Notes: generated by a model not told the origin, from the sequence alone. Shown: positions 20,366-33,180, counted from the first letter of the stretch. The stretch is DNA of 64,000 nt from Phaseolus vulgaris (GCF_000499845.2 NC_023759.2:20790716-20854715); one strand, 5' to 3'. A program made the numbers and translations.

Positions 20366-23300
20366 CACTACTAGATATATGATAATTAGTGACATTAAAA
20401 AAAATGTTACTAAATCAAAGAAAGTGTTACTAATATGATTTAGCAACATTTTATCCAATGTAACAAATATTCAATGTATCTAAAGACTTTTAGTAACATT
20501 TTTACATTTCAATAGATACATTTATAAAAATGTCACTAAATATTTTTAGTAACATGTATTTAATAAAAAAACAACATTTTAAAAATGATACTAAATCTTT
20601 TTAAATAAAAAATAACACTATAAAAATGTTACGATAAATCTTTAGTAACTTTTTTTAATATAGAGGTGACACTTTAAAAATGTTACTAAATCATTTTAGT
20701 AATATTTTTTTTAGGAAAAAGTAACATTATAAAAATGTTACTAATTATTTTTAGTAACTTTTTTTAATAAAGAGAAGACATTTTAAAAATGTTACTAAAT
20801 CTTTTTAGTGATAGTGCTTAATAAAATAGAAATTATAAAAATATTACTAAAAAAATTTAGTAACCTTTTTTAATAAATAAATAACATTTTAAAAATATTA
20901 CTAATTTTTTTAGTAATATTTCTTTAAAAAAAAATAACATTATAAAAATGTTACTAAAAATCTGTAGTAACTTTTTTCAATAAAGAAGTGACATTTAAAA
21001 AATGTTACTAAATTTTTTAGTAATATTTTTTAATAAAAAAATAACATTATAAAAATGCTACTAAAGAACTTCAGTAAATTGTTTGATTAGAAAATTATAA
21101 AAATTACTTAGATTTGGATTATAACATATGAATTTAATAATTTATGTTTAGATACTTTTATTCTATAAGTAAGCGAATAATAAAAATTTGTCAACACAAA
21201 CGTCAATAGTATTTCAATGGATTTTCAATGTTTGAAAGTGAATTTAGACATGCCTTGTCAATATATTGTCACTTTTGTTTACCATCTAGCACACATAAGA
21301 TTCCTATCATGTACTACAACTGCAGTCTCATAATCAGAACCTACAGTTATTCAACATCAAAACCTTTATCCTTTAGTTTAGTTCCAACCTCATTCTTCAG
21401 CCTCATCCACATCTTATTAGCTTCCTCATCCTTCCATTGCCAATGAAATCATTCAATGCTTCTTAGTGCTCCTTTAGCCTAGGCTTCACTTTCCCCCACC
21501 CCAGTGATGAATTGTGAATATCTGCAATTGAAATAAAACCCAAATTGGAGAAGCTTCCATTTATATTCCTATCAAGATCTAATATAACTACATTATCACA
21601 CATACAACTTTATCCTTAATAATCTTTTAGAAAGTCTCACATGACAAATCAGTACCTAGGCACATGCGACGGTTTCATGATGTGATTAATAGTAACAACA
21701 ATAATCATGTTTCTGTTGGCTCACATTAACTCTATGAGAAGGACTTGTTAAACTGGTTTAATAAAATAAATAAACAAATGAATGCTAGCTGGCAAGATAA
21801 ATTACAAGTGTATATTTGTTCTTCAAGTGCATTAAAAAAGGTGAAATAAATTCTTAAAGAAAAATGCTCTTTTAGATCAAAACAAATCATATAGAAGTGT
21901 AAAATGATTTCCATTGAAAGAGTATATAATTTTTACCTGCCATTAAATGAACAAAACAAAAATTGGAAATGACTTCTACTTTCCATATAGTTAATTAAAA
22001 CAATAAAGTTTATTTAACGTGTTAGTCCTATGGTTAAATTTAAACCAAACATGTAATATAAGTATATAGAGAGATAGACTAAGTAAATGAGAGTAAATTA
22101 GATGTCCATCCATTCGTACCCATACATTATTTTTATCTATTATATATATCAAACATGATATGACTTGTATCTCCAAATCTCAGAATAAACAAAAACATAT
22201 TGGTCATCAAAACAGTTTGAACTCTGTTTTATTCTCTAATGCAAAGTGACAAATCTTGGTTGGTGAATTTGGTATTAGATGAAATTAACCATATGTTTTT
22301 TTTGCATTCTTTTCTACAAATGAAAAAGAAATATCACTAACCAACCTAACATTTACAAAAGAAAAGAGTAGACAAGTGGGATATGCACCAACAGTACACG
22401 TGTAAGAATAAGAAACCGGAAAAATATATTGTTTCTTGATAAATAGACTACTTACTTCAATAGTTGAAAACCAAACCTCTTATAATTATTTTTTTTCATA
22501 AGGAGGCAGAGTATAATTTTTAAGGTCTTCTAGGCGTGCATGTTATCCATAAATCTACAAACAACCGTTACTTTACATACATCAACTACCTTCTATATCT
22601 ACACTACTACTCTTAAGCTTTTAAGTACTCCACATTCTTAAATGCAACACCTTCAACCATCATTGTGCACCAGGGAACACGTCACTCAAATTCTACGGAT
22701 ATTAATAGATTCTCTCCCCCATGCCTCTCTAAACCACAAGTCACATACCTCCTAGTTGCATGAATAAATAAATAAATAAATAAAGCTTTGTCCCTATTTA
22801 ACTATTTATTCTGTGTTTTTTTATAGCTTCGTTGCAATCAAACACAAGTTGTGCAAGTTGTGACTAGTGACCTGCGAGTGTTCAATTTTTTTTCTTCCAA
22901 TTCTATATCAGAAACAATTGTATCAGAGTAAGATAGGACTAACATAAGTGGTAAAACACTCTTTCAAGATATTTAATGCATTTACATATTCAAAACATGA
23001 ACTCAGTACGGCTTGTTAAGGCTGAACATGTCCACTATCCATATTTTTGGTGGTTATATTTGTTAATTTTTTATGACTTTTGCAAAGCCTAAACATAAAT
23101 TTTTCCATCTACCTCTGAGTTTGTTAGATTTTTATGCTTGAAATTCCATCTTTTTTATATTTTTCTCTTTCTAGAAACATTCTTGAATGCAGTCAAAATT
23201 CTTCAAACCATTAAATACAGATGCATCTAGTATTAACCGACATCAGAATCAACATTTTGTATCAAATCAAGGACAGAAGCACTTAAAACAAAATCTTTAG

Positions 23301-23748
23301 AAGTTTAATCCGAAAATCAAACAGAAATTAATCATAAAGCAAAACACCAACAAACACTTGCAAAAAAAACTAATCCAAGGGTTCAAATGTGAGACTCACT
23401 ATGCTACATATCAATTAAAAATTAAATAAAAATGAAGCAAAAATGAAAATGAAAACGAAAATTGAATCAAAAACAAAAAAAAACCTTACCTGATTGTAGG
23501 AACAACTTGAAGCCTGCGATACTGGAGATTAGAATCAAGTATGTGCAGTTTGAGCATCATCAACAATTCAAATTGCAAGTAGGAGATAGAGACATTTATA
23601 AAATGCTACAATGTTATATTTTGTTTGTATTATTTATAGTGACATTTATATATAAAAATGTTACTATAGCACTTAAAATTTATATATTGTAATGTTTTAA
23701 ATAAATTTTATTACACAAATGTTACTAAAGATCATAAATGGTGTAGTG
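20366..23748. mobile_element. Non-autonomous CACTA element, 3.4 kb, TSD TAT
   Basis: It starts CACTACTAGATATAT and ends GGTGTAGTG (inverted CACTACACC), with TAT on each side (20363-20365, 23749-23751). CACTA termini and 3-bp duplications define the superfamily. Subterminal repeats of the AATGTTACTAAA/TTTAGTAACATTTTT type fill 20366-21070 and recur at 23640-23730. The interior has no transposase that I recognise. On the minus strand a TTGCAG acceptor-like site near 21520 precedes GC-richer DNA that could be captured exon sequence, but I could not name it. Confidence 0.9.
22761..22782. repeat. AATA microsatellite
   Basis: About five perfect AAAT/AATA units inside the non-autonomous CACTA element. 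Confidence 0.9.
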
Positions 23749-23751
23749 TAT

Positions 23752-24160
23752 AAGTATGAACCTTTTATTAGGTTCATGCCAAGTGATGCAAATGTTGATT
23801 TTATACTACGTTATTTCTATCATGAACATATAAATAAAAATTCCAAAATCATTAGTTTTAAAAATTAATAAAACTATTCAGAAGAAAAGTGTATAATACC
23901 TTATATATGTTCAAAACCAAAATGGAAATTCATATGCAATTCTCCCATCAATATCAATTCTACTTATATTTGGAATAGATGCATCCAAATATTGCACAAA
24001 GTGCCTATAATTGTCTACATTCTTATATACATTCAAATTATTAACAAAATAAACAAATGAGATATAAAATATAAATACTTACTCAATATATGCCTGAACT
24101 TCCTCACAATTAAGTAGGACATGCAAATTTACGGTAGCTGATGGAAACCATCCAGCCACA
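23752..24160 (-). pseudogene. TNP2-like CACTA transposase, middle exons
   Basis: Minus-strand coding with ATVNLHVLLNCEEVQAYIE near 24079-24140, matching the NCxEVxPYIE motif upstream of DUF4216. Then comes a probable GT...AG intron, then HFVQYLDASIPNISRIDIDG (about 23935-23995), then another probable intron before SYLYFVNG at the insertion edge. Some stops occur outside these exons. It lies between the gypsy 3' end at 24168 and the CACTA element at 23748. Confidence 0.72.
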
Positions 24161-24167
24161 TACATCC

Positions 24168-24836
24168 ACATAATGATGATGAAGAAGAAGCATTGGATTT
24201 GAGGACAAATCCTTTTCAAGAGGGAGGGGATGATGGAAGAGGCCCAAGCCCATGATAGAAAAAAGCCCAAGCCCAAATACAAGTTCAAGCTTCAGCTCAA
24301 GCCCAACAAATAGAAGATATGGGCCAACTAAGCATCATTGGATGTCTTTCTTTTGAGTATTTTTAGTAGAACATAAAGGGAGGTGTAGATATAAATATAA
24401 GAGGTGCAAATGTATAAAGCTAAGCCACATCTTCCATGTGACATAAAAAGAAGGTGTAGGTGTAGATTTAGGAGGTGCCAAAAAAAAGAAACCAAGTCAC
24501 ACTTTCCTTGTGACTAGGAATTGACTCCAAATTCAAATGCTTCTCATTTGAATTTCCCTCCACTTTCTTTTGAATTTCCATCCCTCTAAACACTATAAAT
24601 AAGAGGGCTTGGCTCATGTATTTGCAAGATTGAATAGAGTATTGTTATGCTGCCAATTTAGTGCCATACATTACTCCTTGCCTAGCTTCTAGGTTTTAAT
24701 CTTCATTTCACCACCTTCAAAGGGGCTGGCCGAACCTCCCCATTTCCACACTCTTCATGCACCTTCAAGGTCACTACACCTCTTAGGAGGACCTTGTTCA
24801 TCTCTTCCATTAAGCTTCCGCGCCATCTTCAACAAA
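24168..24836 (+). mobile_element. Ty3-gypsy 3' end: pol tail, polypurine tract and LTR
   Basis: It begins with a short coding tail EEEALDLRTNPFQEGGDD, the usual last residues before the 3' LTR in a large plant gypsy group. The polypurine tract CAAGAGGGAGGGGA follows, then an LTR from TGATGGAAGAGG (24231) to about 24834, with an ACTATAAATAAGAGGG promoter box near 24592. A shared ACATCC stands at both borders (24162-24167, 24836-24841). It interrupts the TNP2-like gene between LNEKEL and LHVLLNC. The rest of the gypsy element is absent. Confidence 0.75.
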
Positions 24837-25079
24837 CATCCAAGAATAGCTCATAGGAAATCCATCAGTAGCTAATTCTTTCTCATTCAAATAATGACTC
24901 TTACAAGTTCCTGCTGGACGACCAACATGATTGAAAACTGATAAAGTTTTTTGGCTCGTGTCATTTTGACCTCCAAAATCATTTCGACCAACTTTAATTT
25001 TCATTGATTTGACATGTGACTCAAAATAATATAGAATAGAGGTCAAACAACAGTTTTTCAAAGAGAAGCCAAACAACAC
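24837..25079 (-). pseudogene. TNP2-like CACTA transposase, upstream exon
   Basis: The minus strand encodes YYFESHVKSMKIKVGRNDFG and FNHVGRPAGTCKSHYLNEKE, matching the DUF4218-to-DUF4216 linker of CACTA TNP2 proteins, which often reads R-P-x-G-x-x-x-x-Y-L-x-E-x-E-L. The transposase catalytic part (Transposase_21) would lie farther right and is not present, so only the C-terminal third of the gene survives. Confidence 0.78.
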
Positions 25080-27714
25080 TCAGCCAATAATTAAGTTCAA
25101 CAACAGATAAGTAAAAAGACAAGACCAAACAATTTAATCAATACAAATGGAGCATACATATCAAGATTAGAAATCACACCTTCAATCAAACACTTGGAAA
25201 ATCTTCAAAGTTCTCTTAGATTCCTAGAGATTGTAAATGAGGGAATACAACATGAGAACAGAATCTAGGGTTTTAAGATGGGGAAGATATACAATGAGTA
25301 AAGTTGCACGGAGCTTCGATGAGCAAGCACAAAAATAAAAGGCAAAGGGCGACAATGGAGCCCGAATCGAAACTTATGATGATAAGCTTGAAGAGGTTGG
25401 CCTCCTTCAGAGTAGAGAAGCGCTATTGTTGCAGAGTGTGTTGTCATTGCAGAGTGCGTTCCCCGTTGCAGAGTGTGTATCCATTACTAAGAGTGAGAGA
25501 TGAGTAGAAAATGTTAAAAGAGAGAGATAAACTTAGATATTCAAATCCGACTATTTGCTCAAATTTAAAAAAAAAAAAGATAAGTTTTTGAAAAGTATGC
25601 ATATCTGTTTAAATTAATTCATAAATTTTTTAATTTAAATAATATTTTGAATTTATTATTAATTTAATTTTATGTTTAAATAAAATTAAAATGATAAAAT
25701 ACTATACTAAATGTAATTTTTAAATTGATACTAATTATTTTAATATTATACTAAAATTAATAAATTAGAAAATTTATTCATATTAATTTAAAATATTTTA
25801 TAAATTAAAAATTAAAAATTAATTTTATAAAATATAATTACTCCAAAATTAGTATCTAAATTCAAATAACAGTGACTACAAAATTAAGTATCTAATAATT
25901 ATATGATTATTAGAAGCTAAAAAATTAGTTTCTAATTTTATTATTTTTATAAACCAAAAATTAGTCTCTAAAGTAGATTAAAAGATTAAAAATAACTTAA
26001 AAAAATGGTTTCCAATTACATCTTAACAATACACTTAAAAAATTGCCTCTAAATAAAACTTTTTTTTTATTTTTTTATTATTAGCTACCAAAAATATAGT
26101 ATCTAATTATATTATAATTTTTATTAATAATAAATATTTTTTTAATATCTAATAACTTTTAATTTATAAAATAGTATTTAAATTAATTACTATAAAAACT
26201 ATTTTTTTTCTAAATTAGTTACTATTAAATCATTTTCTTATAGTTATAAGTTATTTCTTCTTAGTTTCGTATTAATGATATGAATAATAATATTGGTTAT
26301 GATTATCTATTATAAAATTAGACTTATTCTTAATAATTATAAAGGGCTAGTCTTTTATTTTTTTTGCAAATCATAAATATACAGTTTAGTATTATATTTT
26401 TATTCTTTATTTTCTTATCTGATTATTTTTTATTGTGATTGAAGTGAATGTTCACTCGAAATTTCTATTTTTTAACTTGTTTAATTTAGTGTTATTTTAA
26501 AGAAATTTAATTATTATTTTCTCATGATATTTTAGTTTTATTTTTTTAATCCAAAAGAACTCATATATTTAAAATTATTTTTTATTTTAAATATTTTTAA
26601 TAAATAAAATAAGAAGTTTTTAGTTTGGAATTGTTAAATTTAATTATTACCATGATGATTTAAATATATATGCATAAATAATTGAAATTTCAAAATTAAT
26701 TTTTATTTATATAATTAAAAAAAGAGAAGAAAGAAAGATGTATATTGTAGACATATTTCTTATTCTTTTGATCAATTTCTTATTTTTTGTGTTAATGTAT
26801 TTATAGTAATATTCTGTTTCATATTGAGATTGAAGTAACAGTTAATTTTCATTAATATAAAGTAGTATTGTTTAGAGTATAATTTAATTATTATTTTCTG
26901 GAAAATTTAAGTTTAACTTTTTCTATCTAAACACAGATTTAAAATTTGAATTTTTTATTTTTAATTTGGAATAGAAAAATTTAATTATTACCATATAAAA
27001 TGTTTTAAATATATGTAATATAAGAAAGAGTATAATTAAATCTAATTACGTTTGCCCTTTTAATTCAAAATTCTATAACTTTAAATATTTTTAAATTATA
27101 AGATATGTTTTGAGAAAAACTAAATTATTATTAAATAATAACTAATTTTAGATAAAAAAATAGTTATTATATTGATTAAGTTAGATATTATTTTATAAAT
27201 TAAAAATAATTAAGATATACAATAGTTCTATTGATAAAAAGTTATAAAATAATTTTTAAATTACTATAAAGTATATTCTATTATTAATAAAATAAAGTAG
27301 ATTCTATATTAGTCTTTAATTATAAATTAACTATTAATTTATAATCTATAATAATTAGTAATTAAAGTTTTAATAATTAATGTTAAATATCAATAATATA
27401 AATTACTTTAGATATTAATAACTTTTTATCTTTAATTTTTATTTAATGGTTTTTTTCTATAATGTTTAACATTGTTACAATCGAATGTTAATGTTACAAT
27501 ATTAGTATATTAGTGTTTATGTTTTTAGCATTGTATTTTTGGAGGGAGACAAAATAAATAAATAAAATTATTATAGCAAGTTAAAAGTAAATTATTAAAA
27601 TAGATAAATTATTTAGAATGCGTTTTAAAATCAATTTGCACTCTACGAGGAAGAAAATAAATTTGAATATATCTAACCTTGAAAAGTTTAATTCTTTTTA
27701 GTAATACAAACAAA
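25080..27714. other. AT-rich DNA, probable CACTA subterminal region; no gene seen
   Basis: 25080-25560 has no recognisable gene. From 25560 to ~27470 the DNA is extremely AT-rich with many TTAGTNNCTAAA-like motifs, as in CACTA subterminal regions. Two candidate right-hand ends occur, TTTCTTATAGTT at ~26245 and TTTTTTCTATAATG at 27464, both near-matches to inverted CACTATAAGAAA termini. Neither gives a convincing target duplication with 10001. Confidence 0.4.
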
Positions 27715-27723
27715 TATAAATTA

Positions 27724-27890
27724 GGTTTAATTACCTTATTGGTCCCAAACATTATAGGCCAATATTTAATTAAATACAGTGGTTTTTAAAAAAAAAATCA
27801 ATTTGATCCCTATGATTTTTAAAATGTATCCAAAATGGTCATTTCTCGCATCAAACGACGTTAAGGAGTGCTTATGTGGCAGAGACGTGT
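27724..27890 (+). repeat. MULE left terminal inverted repeat
   Basis: Pairs with 34068-34235. The outer bases GGTTTAATTACCTTATTGG are matched by the reverse complement of the right end, GGTTTTATTACCTTATTGG. Confidence 0.9.
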
Positions 27891-28241
27891 GATTATGTGG
27901 ACTGTGAAGGAGGTGAGGTGTCATTTTGGGTAATTAGGGTTTGGGGGCATGAGAGCATGAGATTGGATTGAATAAGTTGTAGTCTTTAGGGTTTTCATAC
28001 GTAAATATTTAGGGTTGCTGGCTTGTTCACATAAACGAGTGAGTTGACGTATAGAAGGGTGGCTGATTGTGATTATGTGGACTGTGAAGGAGGTGAGGTG
28101 TCATTTTGGGTAATTAGGGTTTGGGAGCATGAGAGCATGAGATTAGATTGAATAAGTTGTAGTCTTTAGGGTTTCCATGCGTAAATATTTAGGGTTGCTG
28201 GCTTGTTCACATAAACGAGTGAGTTGACATATAGGAGGGTG
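27891..28241 (+). repeat. 180-bp tandem duplication upstream of the GRF gene
   Basis: Units 27891-28070 and 28071-28241 begin GATTATGTGGACTGTGAAGG and differ at only a few bases (for example GGGGGCATG versus GGGAGCATG). They lie between the left TIR and the GRF zinc-finger gene, in its probable promoter or leader. Confidence 0.93.
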
Positions 28242-28404
28242 GCTGTTTGTGGTGGAGTCCGGTGATTCGTTCATTGGGTGTAGGTCCATTTGTGGTCGTT
28301 CGTGGATGTAGGTCCTTTTGTGGTTCGTTCGTGGGTGTAGCTCCTTTGTGGTGGAAATGTGTGCCTATAGGTCTGCATTTGTATCATCATGCAGTTGTAA
28401 TCAA

Positions 28405-28767
28405 ATGGAAGTGCACCAACAGTTATCTAATTCTAGCCATGGAGGTGGAAGCAGGACGACTTTTGTTGCTCCCATTTGCGATTGTGGAAAATTTGCGGTT
28501 TTGAGAACATCAACAACTGTAAAAAATGGTGGGAGGCAATTTTTGGGGTGTCCAAAGTACAAGGTGAGATGTATTAAACTGTGGTTTATGAAAAAAAATG
28601 CACTGGTATTGATTTTTTGGTTATCGTTTTGTCTAATACAGAGTATGAGTGTCGTAAGCATGGGATGCAATTTTTTCAGATAGTGCATTGAAGACACTGG
28701 GGATGACAAAGATGGAATGATTGTTAGACAAAGAAACAAAATTTGTAGCTTAGAAAAATGTCTGTAG
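28405..28767 (+). pseudogene. GRF-type zinc-finger gene carried by the MULE
   Basis: Exon 1 (28405-28563, 53 codons) runs from an ATG and contains CDCGKFAVLRTSTTVKNGGR then QFLGCPKYK. A GTGAGA donor follows, with an acceptor AATACAG before 28642. Exon 2 gives GCNFFR then TAG where the family has Trp (R-W-C), followed by CIEDTGDD. C-x-C-G, G-R-x-F-x-x-C-P and C-x-F-F-x-W are the GRF zinc-finger signature, proposed to bind single-stranded nucleic acid. The short GRF proteins of plants have a similar size. The TGG-to-TAG change (28681-28683) truncates it. It is transcribed away from the left TIR, convergent with the transposase. Confidence 0.8.
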
Positions 28768-29543
28768 ATGTCAAGAAAGTGAATTAAGATGTAATTACTA
28801 GGGTTGTGTGTTGTTGTAATAAACATTGTCGTGTTGACTATTTTCTTAAAATTCCCATGAGTGACGTATCAATGTATATTTTAGTTGGGATTATAATTGA
28901 ATAAGTTAATGTAATATGTATTAGTGTGTTGAGTTCATTATATCCAGTATGTAATATGTATCCCGAAATTTGTATCAATGCAAAATGAATTTTAATGAAC
29001 GAGTTCATCATTTAACAAGTGGTTGGCATAGAAATTATGTACTATTTTCTTGTTTTCATGTAGAGTTCCAAGCAAATACTCAAATTTTGCACTGCTAGGT
29101 GATGCAAGAGTAATTCAATATTTGAACACTAATTTAATAATAAAACAATTGCGTGCAGATTTTCCCATCTTGAAGACAACTAGCAAAAGTCATTATTATG
29201 TTTGACATTAGCTGAGCAGGAAGGAGAACAATACATGTTCAATCCAGCTTTTCCCATCTTAAAGTAAATCAAGAGTCCACTATTCACAGGATAAGCTATA
29301 CTAATAGGAATATAAAGTGTAACAAGCACGAACACAAACTTAATTATCATAGATTTGGAATGAAGCAAACTTAATTATCATAGAACTTGATAACATGAAT
29401 GTACTCCAAAAATTACCAAATACATTTAGTACGTGATACATTAACAAATTACCAAATTATGATTCCAAAATACATTACCAGGAGCCTACAATTATTGTTT
29501 TTCAAAATACATAGGTATAACAATGAGTGAGTTCCAAAAGTAT
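28768..29543. other. MULE interior between the two genes
   Basis: AT-rich DNA between the convergent 3' ends of the GRF gene and the transposase. I see no conserved frame; the minus-strand ORFs here look like chance. Confidence 0.5.
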
Positions 29544-30661
29544 TCATGGCTTCCAAAAGTGACCTCTCATGGACTGTAACTTAAGCCTGGTGTTGGGTCT
29601 TAAAAAATTTACACTTGATCTTGTTGTCCTTCGAGCTGTCTGAAATGGTTGTGAAACTTTTGGTTGAGTAGGGGGAGATGGTGGACGGGGTGCGGTTGGA
29701 GCTGCCTGACTTGGAGCTTCCTGAGATGGACCTGGTGCACTTGGAGCTGCTTGACTTGGACCTTGGTCAGATGGGCCTGGGTGAGATGGTCGTGGGTGAG
29801 ATGAGCTTGTGTGGGATGGCCTTGGGTGAGATGACCTTGGGTGAGATGGTCGTGTTGCACTTGGACCTTGTTCGAATGATTTTTCAATGCAAGACTTTCT
29901 ATTGTGACCAAGCTTATGACAGATCCCACATTTTTTCTTTAATCTAGTTTGTCCTAACTGACTCTTGTTCTTCGTTACCTCCCATGACTCCAACCTTCTC
30001 TTCTTTTTTGGTCTTCCTGACATATTCTTTGTGGGTGGTGGCACAACATCTGGCATTTTAGTTCTTTCCCATACTTGTTCACCATTAAGTGGATATATAA
30101 CTGAGTTGTAGACCTCTGCATATGTTTCCTTCTTGTACCAAAATGAAATGGAGTTGACTGGATCGACATTGACAAATTTCATTACAGAAACTGCATGACA
30201 ACATGGTACTCTAGTCAACATCCATTTTCGGTAGGTGCACTCATGTGTGTCCGAGTTAACCGCAAAGTTTTGTCCAATGGTAGAGGTATGTCTCACTTCA
30301 AATAGGTGATCTGTAGAAGAACTGTGATGATGGAATTGGTTAGACATATCTAACAAGTAACACAATAACTTTTTAAAATAGTATATGAATGTTGTCATCT
30401 AACCTGGGTATCCAATATCGAGTTTGATTTGCTTCCTTTTGTAACCTGCTTAAAATCTTTGGACATACTGATCCTTCAAATGAGGCAAACTTCAGTCTGT
30501 TCTTTGCCCATCTCTGCATTATATAAGTCCTAATATTTTCTAGCATGATAATGATAAGTTTTGCACGTGCAGGTACAAGCACACTATTAAAGCCTTCAGA
30601 AATATTGTTCACAAGTGAGTCACATTTTGGAGTGAATGTGAACCTTGATCTGGACTAGAAC

Positions 30662-31350
30662 CTAGTACAGGAAAATAAATGATTTCAGAACCTAGGAATT
30701 GGTGTGAATAAATTATTTCAGAACCTAGGAATTGGTGTGCATAAATTATTTCAGAACTTAGTCAACTTAAAATAAATGATTTAAGAACCTAAGAATGGTG
30801 TGCAGAAATGATTTCAGAACCTAGGAATTGTGTGCATAAATGATTTCAGAACTTAGTCAACTTAAAATAAATGATTTCAGAACCTAGGAATGGTGTGCAA
30901 AAATGATTTCAGAACCTACGAATTGTGTGCATAAATGATTTCAGAACCTAGGAATGGTGTGCATAAATGATTTTAGAACTTAGTCAACTTAAAATAAATG
31001 ATTTCAGAACTTAGACAATGTTGTTGGGCACATTCTCCTTGCATATCAGATTAAAACTGCACCTAAAAAGCTGATTTTGCTCTCTAAAATGTAAACATCA
31101 ATAAGCAATGTTGTGAAGCTGTATAAGGTTAGGAATTAAGCGATCAACCAAGTACAAACATTTTGGGAGTGAATAATAGGGAGCAAAATCCGAAATGACA
31201 CGATATAGGAAAATTGCATTACATATGAATCCTACATTTTTTTACCTTATCAATCAAACTGTAGTACAAACTTAATTTTCAAATGTAATAGTGGTATTCC
31301 ATGGACTTTTCAAATCTGCCATGAGTAAAAGAACAAGTATTAATGCTTGC
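30662..31350 (-). repeat. GC-AG intron of the MULE transposase filled by ~35-bp repeats
   Basis: The donor is CCCAG then GCAAGC (a GC donor) and the acceptor is TGTACTAG, which restores the reading of LPPR into the next exon. From 30655 to about 31015 the intron is an array of ~35-bp units with ATGATTTCAGAACCTAGGAA and GTGTGCATAA, some joined to a CTTAGTCAACTTAAAATAAA variant, giving a higher-order pattern. Confidence 0.8.
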
Positions 31351-32989
31351 CTGGGAGGTAATGCAATCAGATGTTTAAATGTGGAATCATTGACTTTCTT
31401 TATAGCCCTCATCTCCCTCTCCCATGCTTGGGGATATGTGTTGTCGGTTGCCCTCCACATTAAGATTTTCAATTTTTTTCTCTGGAATTTCTCTCTAAAG
31501 TTCGCGTACAGGTTTCGAACACATAACCGCTGCACTGCCCCAGGTATGAGTTCTTGAATGGCAGGCAACAAACCCTGTCAAAAGACATACAATAGTTAAA
31601 TGAAAACTATACACAGACAAAATCAACAATTAACAACAAAGAATATACCTTTTGTTGGTTAGACATGAAAGTGATGCCTTCACATACATCTACACCCCCA
31701 ACATCTTCAATTAAAAGATGCAAAAACCAGGTTCAAGAATCTTTGCATTCAACCTCAACCACAGCATATGCTAGTGGTAGCATTTGATAATTTGGGTCCC
31801 TCCAAACTGTTGTCAACAATTCACCACCATAAAAGCCTTTCAAGAAGCACCCATCCAAAGCAATTATGGGCCTACAAGATATAAAACTATCCTTGCAGCC
31901 TTTTAAGCACACATAAAATCTGCTAAAAAAATTTAACCCATTCATGTCTTCAACTTTCACTTTCACTATAGACCCCAGATTTGCACGCATGACCTCATGT
32001 GCATAGTCATAAATTCGTTTGTACTGCTCTTGAAATGAACCCTGGACAGTCTTCAACGTTATGCCCATTGTCCGTTGAGCTTTTGACTTACTTATACTTG
32101 TGTTCAATTTTTTAACAGCTTTATTCCTTACATCATTACTTCTCAATTTTGGATTCTGACTTAAAGAAGTCTCCAACCTCCCACTCAACCATTTAGTGCT
32201 CAACAAATCAACCTTAAACTGCCTAGCACAGGTATGTACATCATTTAGTTTTCTTAACTGCCAACAGCTTGTTGAGGGTAAGAACCCACAATCTGCAAAC
32301 CATTTACAATGTCCTTGTGCTCCAATGCAACACACACGAAATCTCAAATTATCATTTTTTACTAATTTCAAGTTCCTCCATGAATGGACAACATAAGTTC
32401 TAATGGCATCTTTAAATGCTTCCTTGTCTGTAAAATAGGTACCCAAATCCTAAGAAAAATTTGCCATGTTTTTTGGCATTTCAAAGGATGGAAATTTACC
32501 ACCTGTACAGATATCCTCCTTACCATCTTCAAATTCATCCATGTTGTCTAACTCTTCTGATTCCCACTCTGTATCCGACAGCCCTCTATCATGCACAAAT
32601 GTTCCTTCACTTTCATCATCATCACCACCCAAATCCTGCAAATCATCTGTACAATTTGGTTCTAAACCTTCAATAGGATTACTAGCCTGCCTTTTACTTC
32701 TACTCCTATGCCTAACCTCAGGATTAAACCATAAACCCTCACCCTCACTCTCACCATCATCCTGGCCCTTGTCTCTAGGACCATCACTCTAAACTTCAAT
32801 TTCAACTTCAATAAATTCAACTTCCCTTAACCAAGAAGAATCTTCTGACACATGCCCACCATCATCATCACATTCCATATCTTCATGAGTAGACGTACCA
32901 ATACCCTGACCACCATGACCTTCGTTCTCCTCACCCACACCTTCCTCTTCAACATTACCTTCAAGACCTTCGGGTTCGACACCACCACC

Positions 32990-33180
32990 ATCCTCAACAT
33001 CACCTTCAACACCCTCGGCTTCCACACCACCACCATCCTAAACATCAACTTCAACACCTGTGGGTTCCACACTACCATCATCCTCAACATCAATTTCAAC
33101 ACCTGTGGGTTCGACACCACCACCATCCTCAACATTAGCTTCAACACCTGTGGGTTCCATACCACCACTATCTACACCAT
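32990..33180 (-). repeat. Coding repeats in the MULE transposase linker
   Basis: About six repeats of a 13-15-residue acidic block such as GGVEPTGVEIDVEDDG between the PB1-like domain and the DNA-binding region. One GAG codon in the array has become TAG (33038-33040). Confidence 0.8.

Noticed and set aside
11190..26295. Direct repeat of ~35 bp (CTTAGTTTCATATTAATTAT type at 11190 and 26262)
   Set aside because: The similarity is short, AT-rich and does not extend; I could not separate it from chance or a shared minor repeat.
10001..27464. A complete autonomous CACTA element from 10001 to 26245 or 27464
   Set aside because: Candidate ends exist, but the 3-bp flanks do not match and the terminal sequences differ, so I list only the internal gene relics and mark the borders as uncertain.
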